The translations under genes and the position numbers were made by a program. From positions 532,325 to 596,324 of the forward strand of contig JAWDGP010002165.1 in the NCBI GenBank assembly GCA_033675545.1: a stretch of 64,000 nucleotides of DNA. Direction: 5' to 3'. The notes under the pieces were generated by a model. The model was not told the DNA's origin. It made no database searches and worked only from the letters and a program-made list of their open reading frames with translations. This document shows positions 23,480 through 35,000 of this stretch, piece after piece. The DNA is from Elysia crispata (taxonomy: Eukaryota > Mollusca > Gastropoda > Plakobranchidae). Every line of letters begins with the position of its first letter. Within the stretch, counting starts at the first letter, position 1.

Positions 23480-23757
23480 TAACTTTATCTTTCGCAAGCC
23501 ACATTTTGCTCAATTTGTTCGTGGCTGTTCTTGCCAGGCCAACATTATGAATTGGCTTGCAGTGTCTCCTGATCTGTCTCCTATTGAACACTTGTGGGAT
23601 GAGATGAAACGGCGCCTTCAAGCACAACCAAATCAGCCCCGAAATTTGAATCAATTGGAAAGAGACCTCAGAATCATCTGGAACAACATCCCACAAGCGT
23701 TAATTCAACGATTGATTGGATCCGTGAGGCGCTGCTGCCGAGCCTTCGTCACTGTCT
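23480..23757 (+). pseudogene. Tc1-like transposase, C-terminal fragment
   Basis: The readable end contains AVSPDLSPIEHLWDEMKRRL, where the Glu of PIEHLWD is the third catalytic residue of the Tc1 DDE triad. RNLNQLERDL, WNNIPQALIQRLIGS and CRAFVTV-stop then follow the usual Tc1 C-terminus. The HTH region and first two Asp residues are absent or unrecognisable upstream, and no terminal repeats were found. Frame upstream of about 23480 is noise. It is a dead, 5'-lost copy. Confidence 0.85.
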
Positions 23758-24711
23758 AGGGTGGACACACGCGGTACTTAATGTGTGACTTTACAAATCA
23801 AGGGCAGTAGCTTTGGACTGAGTTCTAGAGCTGTGGATTAACTTGTGACTAGTGTGTGATACACCATGTACCAACGTGTTTGTCTTTGAATAATGTTTCT
23901 GAAATGGTATAGCATAACACATTTATTAAATTTCTCTCCTTTTTGTTCATTATAAAACTGATGCATAGTTTCTTTTTTTCCGTCAGTATATAATAATTAA
24001 TATCATTTGTTGTACCTTTTGCCTCCACAAAGCAACACTGCTCCTCTGCTATTTATGGTTTGATTCTGTTTCTAAAACGCTTCATGATGATTCTTAAAAG
24101 TATTTTGGTGATAGTTATGACTCATGAGACTGATTGTTCTATGTAACTCACAAACCCCTGGTTTCTTTGGCAATGTTATTAATTATATACATGTATTGGA
24201 GATGTCTGGTGAATCTGGCCAGTGTCATATACTTCGTTGAGTAATGTTGCGATCTTATCAATTCCATTATAGTCTTCAAGTGCTTCTTAAAGTTCCTCTG
24301 ATATACTGACTGGGCCTTTTACTTTCCCTGATAATTAATCTTTCTTTATCCCCGGATCTCTTCATTACACTGCTATCCTTTCAGTGGTGTTCAAAAAGTT
24401 TACTTATGTACTCAGCCCCTCTGACTAGGATTTTTTTCCCCATGATGATGCATGTCAACGCTATTTGAGTTTAAGCACCCTGTGGAGAGCAGGTTTTCCT
24501 TCAAGAGATTTCTCCAATGTTTCTGTACATTGTATGCTCAATACTTCTATGGCATAGATCGACTTTTCTCTATCGAGCCTTCCTGCTGCATTTTTCACAA
24601 TTTTTAGAGTTTATTTACGTAGCACGACGTGCGCTAGGTCCAAACAATTAACTGATGGTTTAATGAAGTTTCCGCCAAGACAGTTCCACTGGTATGAGTA
24701 TTGGAAGTATA

Positions 24712-24766
24712 GGTTTTACAGGTCAAATACACTAATAGCGAGTCCAAATACCACATAGAGACTCCT
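24712..24766 (+). repeat. left terminal inverted repeat of the IS630/Tc1-like transposon
   Basis: Pairs with 26311-26365; strongest over the outer 23 bases, with two mismatches there. Confidence 0.8.
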
Positions 24767-25076
24767 AATGCCACATAGGGAAAAAGGTGACACATAGTTT
24801 ATCCAAATGTTAAACGGGATTTTACAATGGGTAAAAATATTTCCTAGATCAAATACAAAAATAGGGAATTCAAATGCAACAACATAAGGAAAGCAAATTA
24901 CACATAAGTAAAGCAAATGCACCATTTCAAGCTGCAAGTGAACCGCGCCGTTACGTCACGAAACTATGTGACGAAGTTTATCAACACGACAGCGGATTTT
25001 GTCTAGATCTACGAAATTCCTTAGACCTAACCTATAGGATTGTTTTGATCAAGAGTGTCTTTGTTTGTTTGTAAAA

Positions 25077-26098
25077 ATGCCAGTTTATTCTAAAGTTTCT
25101 GTTGCGGACAAAGAAAGACTCTATCAAGCTCACGTGCGTGGAGATGACTACGTGCGCTTGGCAGAAATATTAGGAATAAACCGAACGACAGCTTACCACA
25201 TAATAAGAAGAGGTAATCAACGTGAGGGTGTTGTCGCATTGCCGCGTGGCGGAAAAAGAACGGAAAAGGTAACAGCTGAAACGCAGAGAACAGTTCTTGA
25301 TATCGTTCATGAGCACCCAGACTTTACTTTAGTCGCAATTAATCGTGAACTGCGTGCCCGCTTACCAGGTGAACTTCATGTATCAACGTCCACTATCAGC
25401 AACATCCTTCAAGGCCAACTTATAACAATGAAGAAGTTAGAGGATGCACCTGCAGAAAGAAACTCTGATGCAACGAAAGAGCAACGTTTTGAGTACTGTC
25501 AGTGGCTCATGGGGAACATTCAACGCTTCGATTTGATTTTCGTCGATGAAGCTGGTATCAATTTATGGCTGAAACGGACCAGAGGCAGGGCTAGGCGAGG
25601 TGAAAGAGCTGTCCGAGTTGTACAGGGTCGTCGTGGTCACAACTTGACCATGACATTCGCCGTGAGTGCCCGAGCAGGTTTAATTCATCACGATCTATTT
25701 CAAGGTGGTATGACAGCTGAGCGGTTCAATGGCTTTCTGAACCATGTGTCCGAAATCTATCAACCAGAAATGGAAGTTTGTTTCGTTTTTGACAACGCCC
25801 GGGCCCATATGCAGGCTCGAAATTTAGAACTCCCAGAGGGTTTCAACATCAAGTATTTGCCTCCATATTCCCCTTTCCTGAACATTTGTGAGAACGCATT
25901 CAACAAGCTTTGAAAACAAGACTAGCAGAGGTGCGAGAACAAACACTTGACCAACCTTTTGACGAACGAATGGCCACTCTAACACAGCTTGCAGTTCAAG
26001 AGACTATTGTGGTGACTGAAGGGAAAATGGACGGTGCTTTTCGGCACATGCAGTCTTATATGCCTTTGTGCTTTGGAAGAGAAGATGTGTTGATGTAA
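25077..26098 (+). CDS. DDE transposase of the IS630/Tc1-like transposon, interrupted once
   Basis: From ATG 25077 the frame runs 278 codons. It has a helix-turn-helix near residues 22-46 (YVRLAEILGINRTTAYHII) and a second near 84-112 (ISNILQG end). The DDE core has Asp157 in LIFVDEAG, Asp239 in VFDNARAH and Glu272 in YSPFLNICENAFNKL. The last two are 32 residues apart by my count (DD32E), against 34 in Tc1. The frame meets TGA at 25911-25913. The C-terminal 62 codons (LKTRLAEVREQ...) continue to 26098 in the -1 frame, so one base appears lost; a programmed shift is possible but I see no convincing slippery site. Total would be about 340 residues, the usual size. Catalytic residues are intact. 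Confidence 0.85.
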
Positions 26099-26310
26099 AT
26101 TGATCATTAGATCTTGCAAAAATTAATCACAAAATAAAATAATATTTGAGCTTTTCTCACAATAAACTTTTGCCTATTTGTGATGTCTATGTGGCATTTG
26201 AATTCACTACGTTGTGCATTTGAACTTTTAGTTTTTGCATTTGGATTCTTTAAGCTACGAGTTGCGTAATTTTGACGTCACGTTTGTATTTGATGTCTCT
26301 TTGCGTTATT

Positions 26311-26365
26311 TGAATTGCCAATGTGGCATTTGGATTCTTTAGTTGTGTATTTGAGCTGCAAAACC
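26311..26365 (-). repeat. right terminal inverted repeat of the IS630/Tc1-like transposon
   Basis: Ends ...GCAAAACC followed by TA; reverse complement of the left end with a few differences. Confidence 0.8.
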
Positions 26366-26639
26366 TACAGAACAAAACCTAATCTAGCTCTAATTGGCAA
26401 ATTTAGGCTAACTTATGTCTGAAAATATTTACGTGGAAATCTATCTAACATTGTTACCTAATTAGCTTCATATGTAACATTCTAATGAGCTTCTTTGCTG
26501 CTAGATATAGATCTTAATCAGATCTAGACATTGTTCGATGTTCTAGTCAATCCATCACGACGCTTGATTTTATCCAGTTCTAGATCTAGTTTAGAATGTC
26601 TTTATTTACACTACCAAAGATAAATACTATGTTGTTGTC

Positions 26640-27340
26640 CTTATCATCCTGGCTGTTGAGGGCCATTCTGGGGTCGACTTGCCACGCTTCTCCAAGCCAT
26701 ACGATCCTGGGTTAGCTTTATGTTCGTGTAGAGATGGTTACCAGTTCCCTTACTCTCCTACCATCTACCTGTGAGGACTGTTTTCTGCAGGCTGTCATGT
26801 CTTGCAGTGTTGCCAAAACATGACAACGTGTGTGTTGAAATAGCAGATCTCTCTCAACACCAAGTCTACTCAAACCTTCCTCATTTGTCACTCTATCTTT
26901 GTAGTTAAATCTTGCCAAGCGTTTGAATATCCACATCTCTAGGGCTTCAAGTTTCTTGGTTGATTCTACATAGAAAGTCCATGTTTCGTCGCCGTAGAGG
27001 AGTATTGAATGTATTGTAATTTGTATATACGTAGAGACTAGAGGTTGATGGTTCTAAGTCTGAGATCTGGTGAAATGTCTCATGACATAAAAATATCATT
27101 TATTTTGATAAACATTGATTTGGCTTGTGCATTGCGAATCTCAGTTTCCTTGTTACTTTTGCCTTCGTTGGTAATTTCTTGGCCTAGATATTTAAATTGT
27201 TGAACTTGTTCAAGCTGTTTTCCGTTAACTTTGATTTTTGCTTGCATGTCTCCAGTCTCCATTTTTACTAATAACCATCGTTTTCGCTTTCTTCACATTC
27301 TTGTCAAGCTATGAAAGGAACATAATCATCTTGTCAATTG
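26640..27340 (-). pseudogene. LINE (RTE-like) reverse transcriptase, 3' fragment
   Basis: On the minus strand the pieces read NVKKAKTMVISK, IKVNGKQLEQVQQFKYLGQEIT, then LLYGDETWTFYVESTKKLEALEMW and IFKRLARFNYKDRVTNEEGL. This is the thumb and C-terminal region of RTE-type endonuclease/reverse transcriptases. The catalytic YADD region and endonuclease are missing. Frames change more than once, so it is inactive. It lies immediately left of the Gypsy array. Confidence 0.8.
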
Positions 27341-27454
27341 GAATTTGCACCTCGCTAAAGTAAAATCTGTGTTATGATACAATGTTTTTAAATGTCGCGG
27401 TTCAAGACAACAGCTATCCATGTTGCTGAGAGCCTTGAAGGATTAGTTTTGTAT

Positions 27455-27643
27455 TTTAGGATTAAGTTATTAACGCAGAACTATGTTCTAACATTGAAAT
27501 AACTTTATTAAAAGAACAAAACAAAAGTTGAAGATTAGAATGTCTCTTGTGTGAAGGCTGACTCGTCTAGCGTGTCTGGGCGGAAGTGACCTCCAACTGT
27601 CAACACTGCAGGGTTAAATGTCAAGTAATGGAGGTTACTACGG
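27455..27643 (-). repeat. Gypsy LTR 1 (outer, 3' LTR of copy A)
   Basis: 189 bases, identical by eye to LTR 3. Eight more bases to 27651 (TCGCTACA) may belong to it, giving a TGTA start on the minus strand. Confidence 0.9.
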
Positions 27644-27654
27644 TCGCTACATAA

Positions 27655-27664
27655 CCCCCCTCCC
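27655..27664 (-). other. polypurine tract, copy A
   Basis: Minus-strand GGGAGGGGGG just before the 3' LTR. Confidence 0.7.
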
Positions 27665-30600
27665 AGCGGGATACAGTTCAACTGTAGGAGCGATAGACCA
27701 TTAGGAGTGTGTTGTCAGCGGAATCTCACAGGACGCCGTGGAATTCTGCCAGAGCGTGTTGTCGTAATGGGATTGTCTGTCGACGGGGTAAGCGAAGACG
27801 CTGCAGCTGGCTTGGAGATTGATGAGGGTGGATCCATCGGGCAGGGAACAGGGTTGCTGTCTTTGTGAGTAGCTAACTGTGTGACATGAGCTGCCTTTAG
27901 ACGATCGATGGAGACTGTTTCTGTGAGTCCCGTCACATCAAGTGTGAAGTATTTGTCACTCTTATATAAAACACGATAAGGTCCGTCATACTCATAGGGA
28001 CGTTGCAGAGGATGTCTGTGCGAGTCCTTCCGAACGTACACATAGTCGGCTGACGCCAAGTTGGCAGGAACATAGGCAGTTTGCGTTCCATGAAATCTTG
28101 GTGGAGGTGGCTGAATGGAGCGCATGCTTTGTTGGAGTTGTCTTAGGAAAGGCAAATCAGGTTCGACAGCGCGTGCCTCGCGTGGTTGCAAGAATTCACC
28201 GGGTATACGGAGTGTCGAGCCATAAACGAGTTCGGCTGGTGAGCAGCCAGGATCAACTCTCCAAGAAGAACGAATACCCAACAGAACCATAGGAAGCTCA
28301 TCAAACCAGTTAGCGCCGGTTGTGCGAGCTTTGAGTGATGCCTTGAGCTGCCGATGAAGACGCTCAACCATTCCATTTGCTTGTGGATGATAAGCTGTCG
28401 TGGTGTTGGCTTCAACGCCGAGGAGCATGTTTAACTGGGTCCAAAGAACAGAGGTGAACTGTCTGCCACGGTCAGAAGTTATATCGACAGGTACTCCAAA
28501 TCTTGCAACCCAGTGATGGAGAAGGGCTGAAGCGCACGTGGAAGCATGAGCGTTAGGAACAGGAATTGCTTCAGGCCATCTCGTGAAGCGGTCAATAATG
28601 GTGAACAAGTAAGTCATGCCTTGACTTTCCGGAAGAGGTCCCACTAAGTCTACATGGAGACTACAGAACCTGTCCGATGGAGGAAGGCGTTCTGTGAGTG
28701 GAGAGCGCGTGTGTCTGTGAATTTTGGAGGCCTGGCAGTCAGGGCACTCTTTGCACCACTTACGTATGTCACGCTTCATACCATTCCTCACAAAGCGTTG
28801 TGCAATTGCCTTTTGGGTGGGTCTAACCCCAGAGTGTGAGAGCCCGTGGATCTTGTCGAACACAGTGCGAGTCCAGGAGGTGGGTAGCACTGGCCTTGGT
28901 GGACCCATGGAAGTGTCACAGAGTAGCTTTGAGGAGCCGATATTGATATCCTGGAGGAGGAGGCCCGTGGTGGCTGTACGATATGATGCCATCCCATCCG
29001 ATTTTGCTTGATCTTCAGCGAGTTGGTCGAAATCGATGTGGTCAATGCAAAGAGTATCTGGAACCATGCTGTGGGGAATGTCTACGGCTGCCTCCCAGGT
29101 GTCAACGGTGGTAATTCTCGAAAGAGCATCTGCCACAACGTTGAATTTGCCTTTGATATGTTGGATATTGGAGGTAAACTCCGCGATGAAGGAAAGGTGT
29201 CTTGTTTGCCATGGAGAACGATCGGTTTGACTTATCAGAGCAGATGTCAATGGCTTGTGATCAGTGTAGAGGGTAAAGGATCGGCCTTCTAAAAAGTGTC
29301 TGAAATGTTTGATGGCACTGTATGACGCTAAAAGTTCGCGATCAAAGGCACTGTATTTCCTTTCAGAGTCCGATAATTTTCTGGAAAAGAAAGCGAGTGG
29401 CACCCAAGATCGGCCTTTGCGTTGCTCAAGCTGGACACCAATGGCAGTGTTTGATGCATCGACAGTGAGGCTAGTTGGTAAATCTGGTTGAGGGTGATGT
29501 AAAAGTACTGGACTAGTACTGCCTTGCTCAAAAGCCTCCTGACAGTCTTTTGACCACTCTATAGTTTGTCCTTTTCCACTTGCCTGAGCATGTAGTGGGG
29601 CGAGAGTGTCAGCTATTCCAGGAAGAAAGCGGTGGTAGTAATTAACCATTCCCAGGAAACGTTGTAGGCTTGTGCGATCTGTAGGTGCACTGCTGTTTTG
29701 AAGAGCAGCCATCCGGTCAGGAAGTGGAGTAATTCCAGCAGCACTAACATGATGCCCCAAGAAATCGATTTCATCAGCGCCGAAAACACACTTGGCTTTG
29801 TTAATGACCAGTCCATTTGAAGACAAAAGTGTGAAAAGCTGTTGAAGATGTTGGTGGTGTTCCTGTGGTGAATGGCTGGCAACCAGAATGTCATCAAGAT
29901 AGACAAATGCAAAAGGCACGTCTCTGAGTATCCCGTCCATGAGCCGCTGGAAAGACTGGGCAGCGTTTTTAAGCCCAAAAGGCATACGGAGAAACTCCCA
30001 GAGTCCAAAAGGAGTGATCACAGCGGTCTTTGCTATGGATGTTTGAGCCATGGGAATCTGATGATAGCCTCTGATCAAATCAATCTTAGAGAAGACTGTG
30101 CAACCTGCAAGATGACTGTTAAAAGCTTGAATATGTGGGAGTGGATAGCGGTCATCCTCGGTTGATGCATTCAGACGCCTGTAGTCGCCGCAGGGGCGCC
30201 ATTTACCACCCGGCTTAGGGACCACGTGGAGAGGAGAAGACCATGGTGATTTTGATCGACGGACAATGCCCATTTCCATCTGCAGGAACTCGGCTTTGGC
30301 AGCAGAAAGTTTTTCTTGGTCTAGACGTCGGGCTCGAGCGTGAGTTGGAGGGCCATGGGTTACGATGTGGTGCTCGACACCATGTTTGTTGATGGAGCTC
30401 TGAAAACATGGAGTGAGGAGCTCAGGGAACTGTTGAAGCAGGCCGGAATACGGATTTTGATGAGGAAGTCCCAAACCTGCAAGAGTAAGGGGAAGTTTGA
30501 TATCTTGTAAGAGAATAGAAATGTTATCAAGCGACAAGAGGCGCCTGCCGCGAAGATCAATAGCAAGTCCATGCGTTGTGAAGAAGTCTGCACCTAAGAT

Positions 30601-31819
30601 AGGTCGCGTGACATCAGCGATGTAGAACTCGTGGGTGTAGTGCCTCTTGGGACCCAACGCCAGCGAGATACTGCGTTTGCCCCATGTGCGGATTGAAGTC
30701 CCGTTAGCTGCGGAGAGGGTAGTGGAAGGATGTTGAGTTTGTCGATCTTGTAAAGAAGCAGGGTATACAGATACCTCTGTTCCCGTGTCAACCAGGTAGG
30801 AGTGTCCAGATTTCTTATCCACAACCGAAAGCGTGCTTGACTGATTGGAAGTGCTAGCTGCTGCCACGCCTAGCGAAGCTTTGGACAGCAGGGACGAAAA
30901 TTTACAACCCGGTTGGCAGTTGCGAGCTTGTGGTCCAAATCGAAGGTGGTAAAAGCACACAGGTGGACTGGGCACGTGGGAACTGGACGTGGTGTTGGTA
31001 TCCACAGGACGTGTCATTCGTGCTCTATGTCTTTTTACAGACTCAATAGTGGCGAAAGGTTGACCAGAATCCTGTGTAATGTGATGTACGCTTGTACAAC
31101 GGGCTTCCCCAAACACGGTCAGCAACCTCTGCAAGCTTTTCGATGTCACTGAAGTCTTGGCCTGCCAGAATGCTTTGTACGTCAGCGGGGAGATTGGAAA
31201 GAAACAGTGCCCTCTTCAAAGTTTGGGGGTCGTCATTTAAAGCATTAATCTTGCGGAGCAAGGCAGTAGGCTTTCTGTCGCCTAATCCGTTGAGATTTAG
31301 TAGCTCGCTGTCGCGCTGAGCCTGGGACTTGCCAAAGGCTTTGATGAGGGCCTTTTTTAGCGTAGTGTATTTTTCAGCTTCTGGAGGACTAACCAATACA
31401 GCCTGTACCTCTTCGGCTGTTTTGAAATCCAGCGCACTGACAACATAATCGTACCTTGTTTGGTCCTGTTATATTTTTCGTGCCAAACTGGGCCTCAACT
31501 CTAGCGAACCACACCTCTAGTGATGTGGTCCAAAATTCTGGTAATTTAATGGATACCGCATTGAGTTGAGAGCCCGGCTGCATTGAGATGGATTGAAGTT
31601 GGCTTGTGAGGGCATCAAGCAGTGCCTGCGCCGACTCAGCTTGGTGTTGAGACATTGTGACAAGGGTTGAGCGAAACTAGATCTAGTTTATATTTTACTG
31701 TCTGTGTTGGTTTATATTAAGGTTACCAAGCTTGAGCTGATCGGCCTAGATCTAGATCTACATCTAGATTTAGAACTTGAGCTGTAAGTGTAGCGTAGAT
31801 CTAGGTTTGACGAGTTCAG

Positions 31820-31833
31820 CGTCGGGGTCACCA
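31820..31833 (-). other. primer binding site, tRNA-Trp, copy A
   Basis: Minus-strand TGGTGACCCCGACG, one base inside the 5' LTR. It complements the 3' end of animal tRNA-Trp including CCA; the same 14 bases open the alpharetrovirus primer site. Confidence 0.8.
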
Positions 31834-31834
31834 A

Positions 31835-32024
31835 TTTAGGATTAAGTTATTAACGCAGAACTATATTCTAACATTGAAATAACTTTATTAAAAGAACAAA
31901 ACAAAAGTTGAAGATTAGAAATATCTCTTGTGTGAAGGCTGACTCGTCTAGCGTGTCTGGGCGGAAGTGACCTCCAACTGTCAACACTGCAGGGTTAAAT
32001 GTCAAGTAATGGAGGTTACTACGG
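31835..32024 (-). repeat. Gypsy LTR 2 (central, shared)
   Basis: 190 bases. It differs from the two outer LTRs at two spots (one substitution and one small cluster). It serves as 5' LTR of copy A and 3' LTR of copy B. Confidence 0.9.
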
Positions 32025-32035
32025 TCGCTACATAA

Positions 32036-32045
32036 CCCCCCTCCC
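32036..32045 (-). other. polypurine tract, copy B
   Basis: Minus-strand GGGAGGGGGG just before the shared central LTR. Confidence 0.7.
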
Positions 32046-35000
32046 AGCGGGATACAGTTCAACTGTAGGAGCGATAGACCATTAGGAGTGTGTTGTCAGC
32101 GGAATCTCACAGGGCGCCGTGGAATTCTGCCAGAGCGTGTTGTCGTAATGGGATTGTCTGTCGACGGGGTAAGCGAAGACGTTGCAGCTGGCCTGGAGAT
32201 TGATGAGGGTGGATCCATCGGGCAGGGAACAGGGTTGCTGTCTTTGTGAGTAGCTAACTGTGTGACATGAGCTGCCTTTAGACGATCGATGGAGACTGTT
32301 TCTGTGCGTCCCTTCACATCAAGTGTGAAGTATTTGTCACTCTTATTTAAAACACGATAAGGTCCGTCATAGGGACGTTGCAGAGGATGTCTGTGCGAGT
32401 CCTTCCGAACGTACACATAGTCGGCTGACGCCAAGTTGGCAGGAACATAGGCAGTTTGCGTTCCATGAAATCTTGGTGGAGGTGGCTGAATGGAGCGCAT
32501 GCTTTGTTGGAGTTGTCTTAGGAAAGGCAAATCAGGTTCGACAGCGCGTGCCTCGCGTGGTTGCAAGAATTCACCGGGTATACGGAGTGTCGAGCCATAA
32601 ACGAGTTCGGCTGGTGAGCAGCCAGGATCGACTCTCCAAGAAGAACGAATACCCAACAGAACCATAGGAAGCTCATCAAACCAGTTAGCGCCGGTTGTGC
32701 GAGCTTTGAGTGATGCCTTGAGCTGCCGATGAAGACGCTCAACCATTCCATTTGCTTGTGGATGATAAGCTGTCGTGGTGTTGGCTTCAACGCCGAGGAG
32801 CATGTTTAACTGGGTCCAAAGAACAGAGGTGAACTGTCTGCCACGGTCAGAAGTTATATCGACAGGTACTCCAAATCTTGCAACCCAGTGATGGAGAAGG
32901 GCTGAAGCGCACGTGGAAGCATGAGCGTTAGGAACAGGAATTGCTTCAGGCCATCTCGTGAAGCGATCAATAATGGTGAACAAGTAAGTCATGCCTTGAC
33001 TTTCCGGAAGAGGTCTCACTAAGTATACATGGAGACTACAGAACCTGTCCGATGGAGGAAGGCGTTCTGTGAGTGGAGAGCGCGTGTGTCTGTGAATTTT
33101 GGAGGCCTGGCAGTCAGGGAACTCTTTGCACCACTTACGTATGTCACGCTTCATACCATTCCACACAAAGCGTTGTGCAATTGCCTTTTGGGTGGGTCTA
33201 ACCCCAGAGTGTGAGAGCCCGTGGATCTTGTCGAACACAGTGCGAGTCCAGGAGGTAGGTAGCACTGGCCTTGGTGGACCCATGGAAGTGTCACAGAGTA
33301 GCTTTGAGGAGCCGATATTGATATCCTGGAGGAGCAGGCCCGTGGTGGCTGTACGATATGATGCCATCCCATCCGATTTTTCTTAATCTTCAGCGAGTTG
33401 GTCGAAATCGATGTGGTCAATGCAAAGAGTATCTGGAACCATATTGTGGGGAATGTCTACGGCTGCCTCCCAGGTGTCAACGGTGGTAATTCTCGAAAGA
33501 GCATCTGCCACAACGTTGAATTTGCCTTTGATATGTTGGATATTGGAGGTAAACTCCGCGATGAAGGAAAGGTGTCTTGTTTGCCGTGGAGAACGATCGG
33601 TTTGACTTATCAGAGCAGATGTCAATGGCTTGTGATCAGTGTAGAGGGTAAAGGATCGGCCTTCTAAAAAGTGTCTGAAATGTTTGATGGCACTGTATGA
33701 CGCTAAAAGTTCGCGATCAAAGGCACTGTATTTCCTTTCAGAGTCCGATAATTTTCTGGAAAAGAAAGCGAGTGGCACCCAAGATCGGCCTTTGCGTTGC
33801 TCAAGCTGGGCACCAATGGCAGTGTTTGATGCATCGACAGTGAGGCTAGTTGGTAAATCTGGTTGAGGGTGATGTAAAAGTACTGCCTTGCTCAGAACGG
33901 TTTTGGCCTTGTCAAAAGCCTCCTGACAGTCTTTTGACCACTCTATAGTTTGTCCTTTTCCACTTGCCTGAGCATGTAGTGGGGCGAGAGTGTCAGCTAT
34001 TCCAGGAAGAAAGCGGTGGTAGTAATTAACCATTCCCAGGAAGCGTTGTAGGCTTGTGCGATCTGTAGGTGCACTGCTGTTTTGAAGAGCAGCAATCCGG
34101 TCAGGAAGTGGAGTAATTCCAGCAGCACTAACATGATGCCCCAAGAAATCGATTTCATCAGCGCCGAAAACACACTTGGCTTTGTTAATGACCAGTCCAT
34201 TTGAAGACAAAAGTGTGAAAAGCTGTTGAAGATGTTGGTGGTGTTCCTGTGGTGAATGGCTGGCAACCAGAATGTCATCAAGATAGACAAATGCAAAAGG
34301 CACGTCTCTGAGTATCCCGTCCATGAGCCGCTGGAAAGACTGGGCAGCGTTTTTAAGCCCAAAAGGCATACGGAGAAACTCCCAGAGTCCAAAAGGAGTG
34401 ATCACAGCGGTCTTTGCTATGGATGTTTGAGCCATGGGAATCTGATGATAGCCTCTGATCAAATCAATCTTAGAGAAGACTGTGCAACCTGCAAGATGAC
34501 TGTTAAAAGCTTGAATATGTGGGAGTGGATAGCGGTCATCCTCGGTTGATGCATTCAGACGCCTGTAGTCGCCGCAGGGGCGCCATTTACCACCCGGCTT
34601 AGGGACCACGTGGAGAGGAGAAGACCATGGTGATTTTAATCGACGGACAATGCCCATTTCTTCCATCTGCAGGAACTCGGCTTTGGCAGCAGAAAGTTTT
34701 TCTTGGTAAAGACGTCGGGCTCGAGCGTGAGTTGGAGGGCCATGGGTTACGATGTGGTGCTCGACACCATGTTTGTTGATGGAGCTCTGAAAACATGGAG
34801 TGAGGAGCTCAGGGAACTGTTGAAGCAGGCCGGAATACCGATTTTGATGAGGAAGTCCCAAACCTGCAAGAGTAAGGGGAAGTTTGGTATCTTGTAAGAG
34901 AATAGAAATGTTATCAAGCGACAAGAGGCGCCTGCCGCGAAGATCAATGGCAAGTCCATGCGTTGTGAAGAAGTCTGCACCTAAGATAGGTCGCGTGACA

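Larger units (their letters stand above)
24710..26367 (+). mobile_element. IS630/Tc1-like DNA transposon with TA target duplications and subterminal repeat arrays
   Basis: Ends match as inverted repeats: left TAGGTTTTACAGGTCAAATACAC; right, reverse-complemented, TAGGTTTTGCAGCTCAAATACAC. They continue with (G/A)(A/G)TCCAAAT(A/G)CCACAT. TA is present at both edges (24710-24711 and 26366-26367), as expected of the superfamily. Both arms, about 200 bases each, carry many spaced copies of CAAAT(G/A)C(C/A)ACA-like and AATTCAAAT motifs, pointing inward symmetrically. The single gene lies at 25077-26098. Length about 1.65 kb, normal for an autonomous Tc1/mariner-type element. Confidence 0.88.
27455..32024 (-). 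mobile_element. Ty3/Gypsy LTR retrotransposon, CsRn1-type, copy A
   Basis: LTRs at 31835-32024 (5') and 27455-27643 (3'). Pol parts in minus-strand order: protease (DTGTEVSVYPA), reverse transcriptase (FVYLDDILVAS), RNase H, and integrase with an HHCC-type zinc region and D,D35E core (HVDLVGPLPE...). Gag lies next to the 5' LTR. A 14-base primer site matches the 3' end of tRNA-Trp. A G-rich polypurine tract precedes the 3' LTR. tRNA-Trp priming and a Cx2Hx9Cx3C Gag knuckle are traits of the CsRn1 clade. Pol looks largely whole; gag is broken, with about three breaks overall. High likeness to copy B suggests recent activity. Confidence 0.9.
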
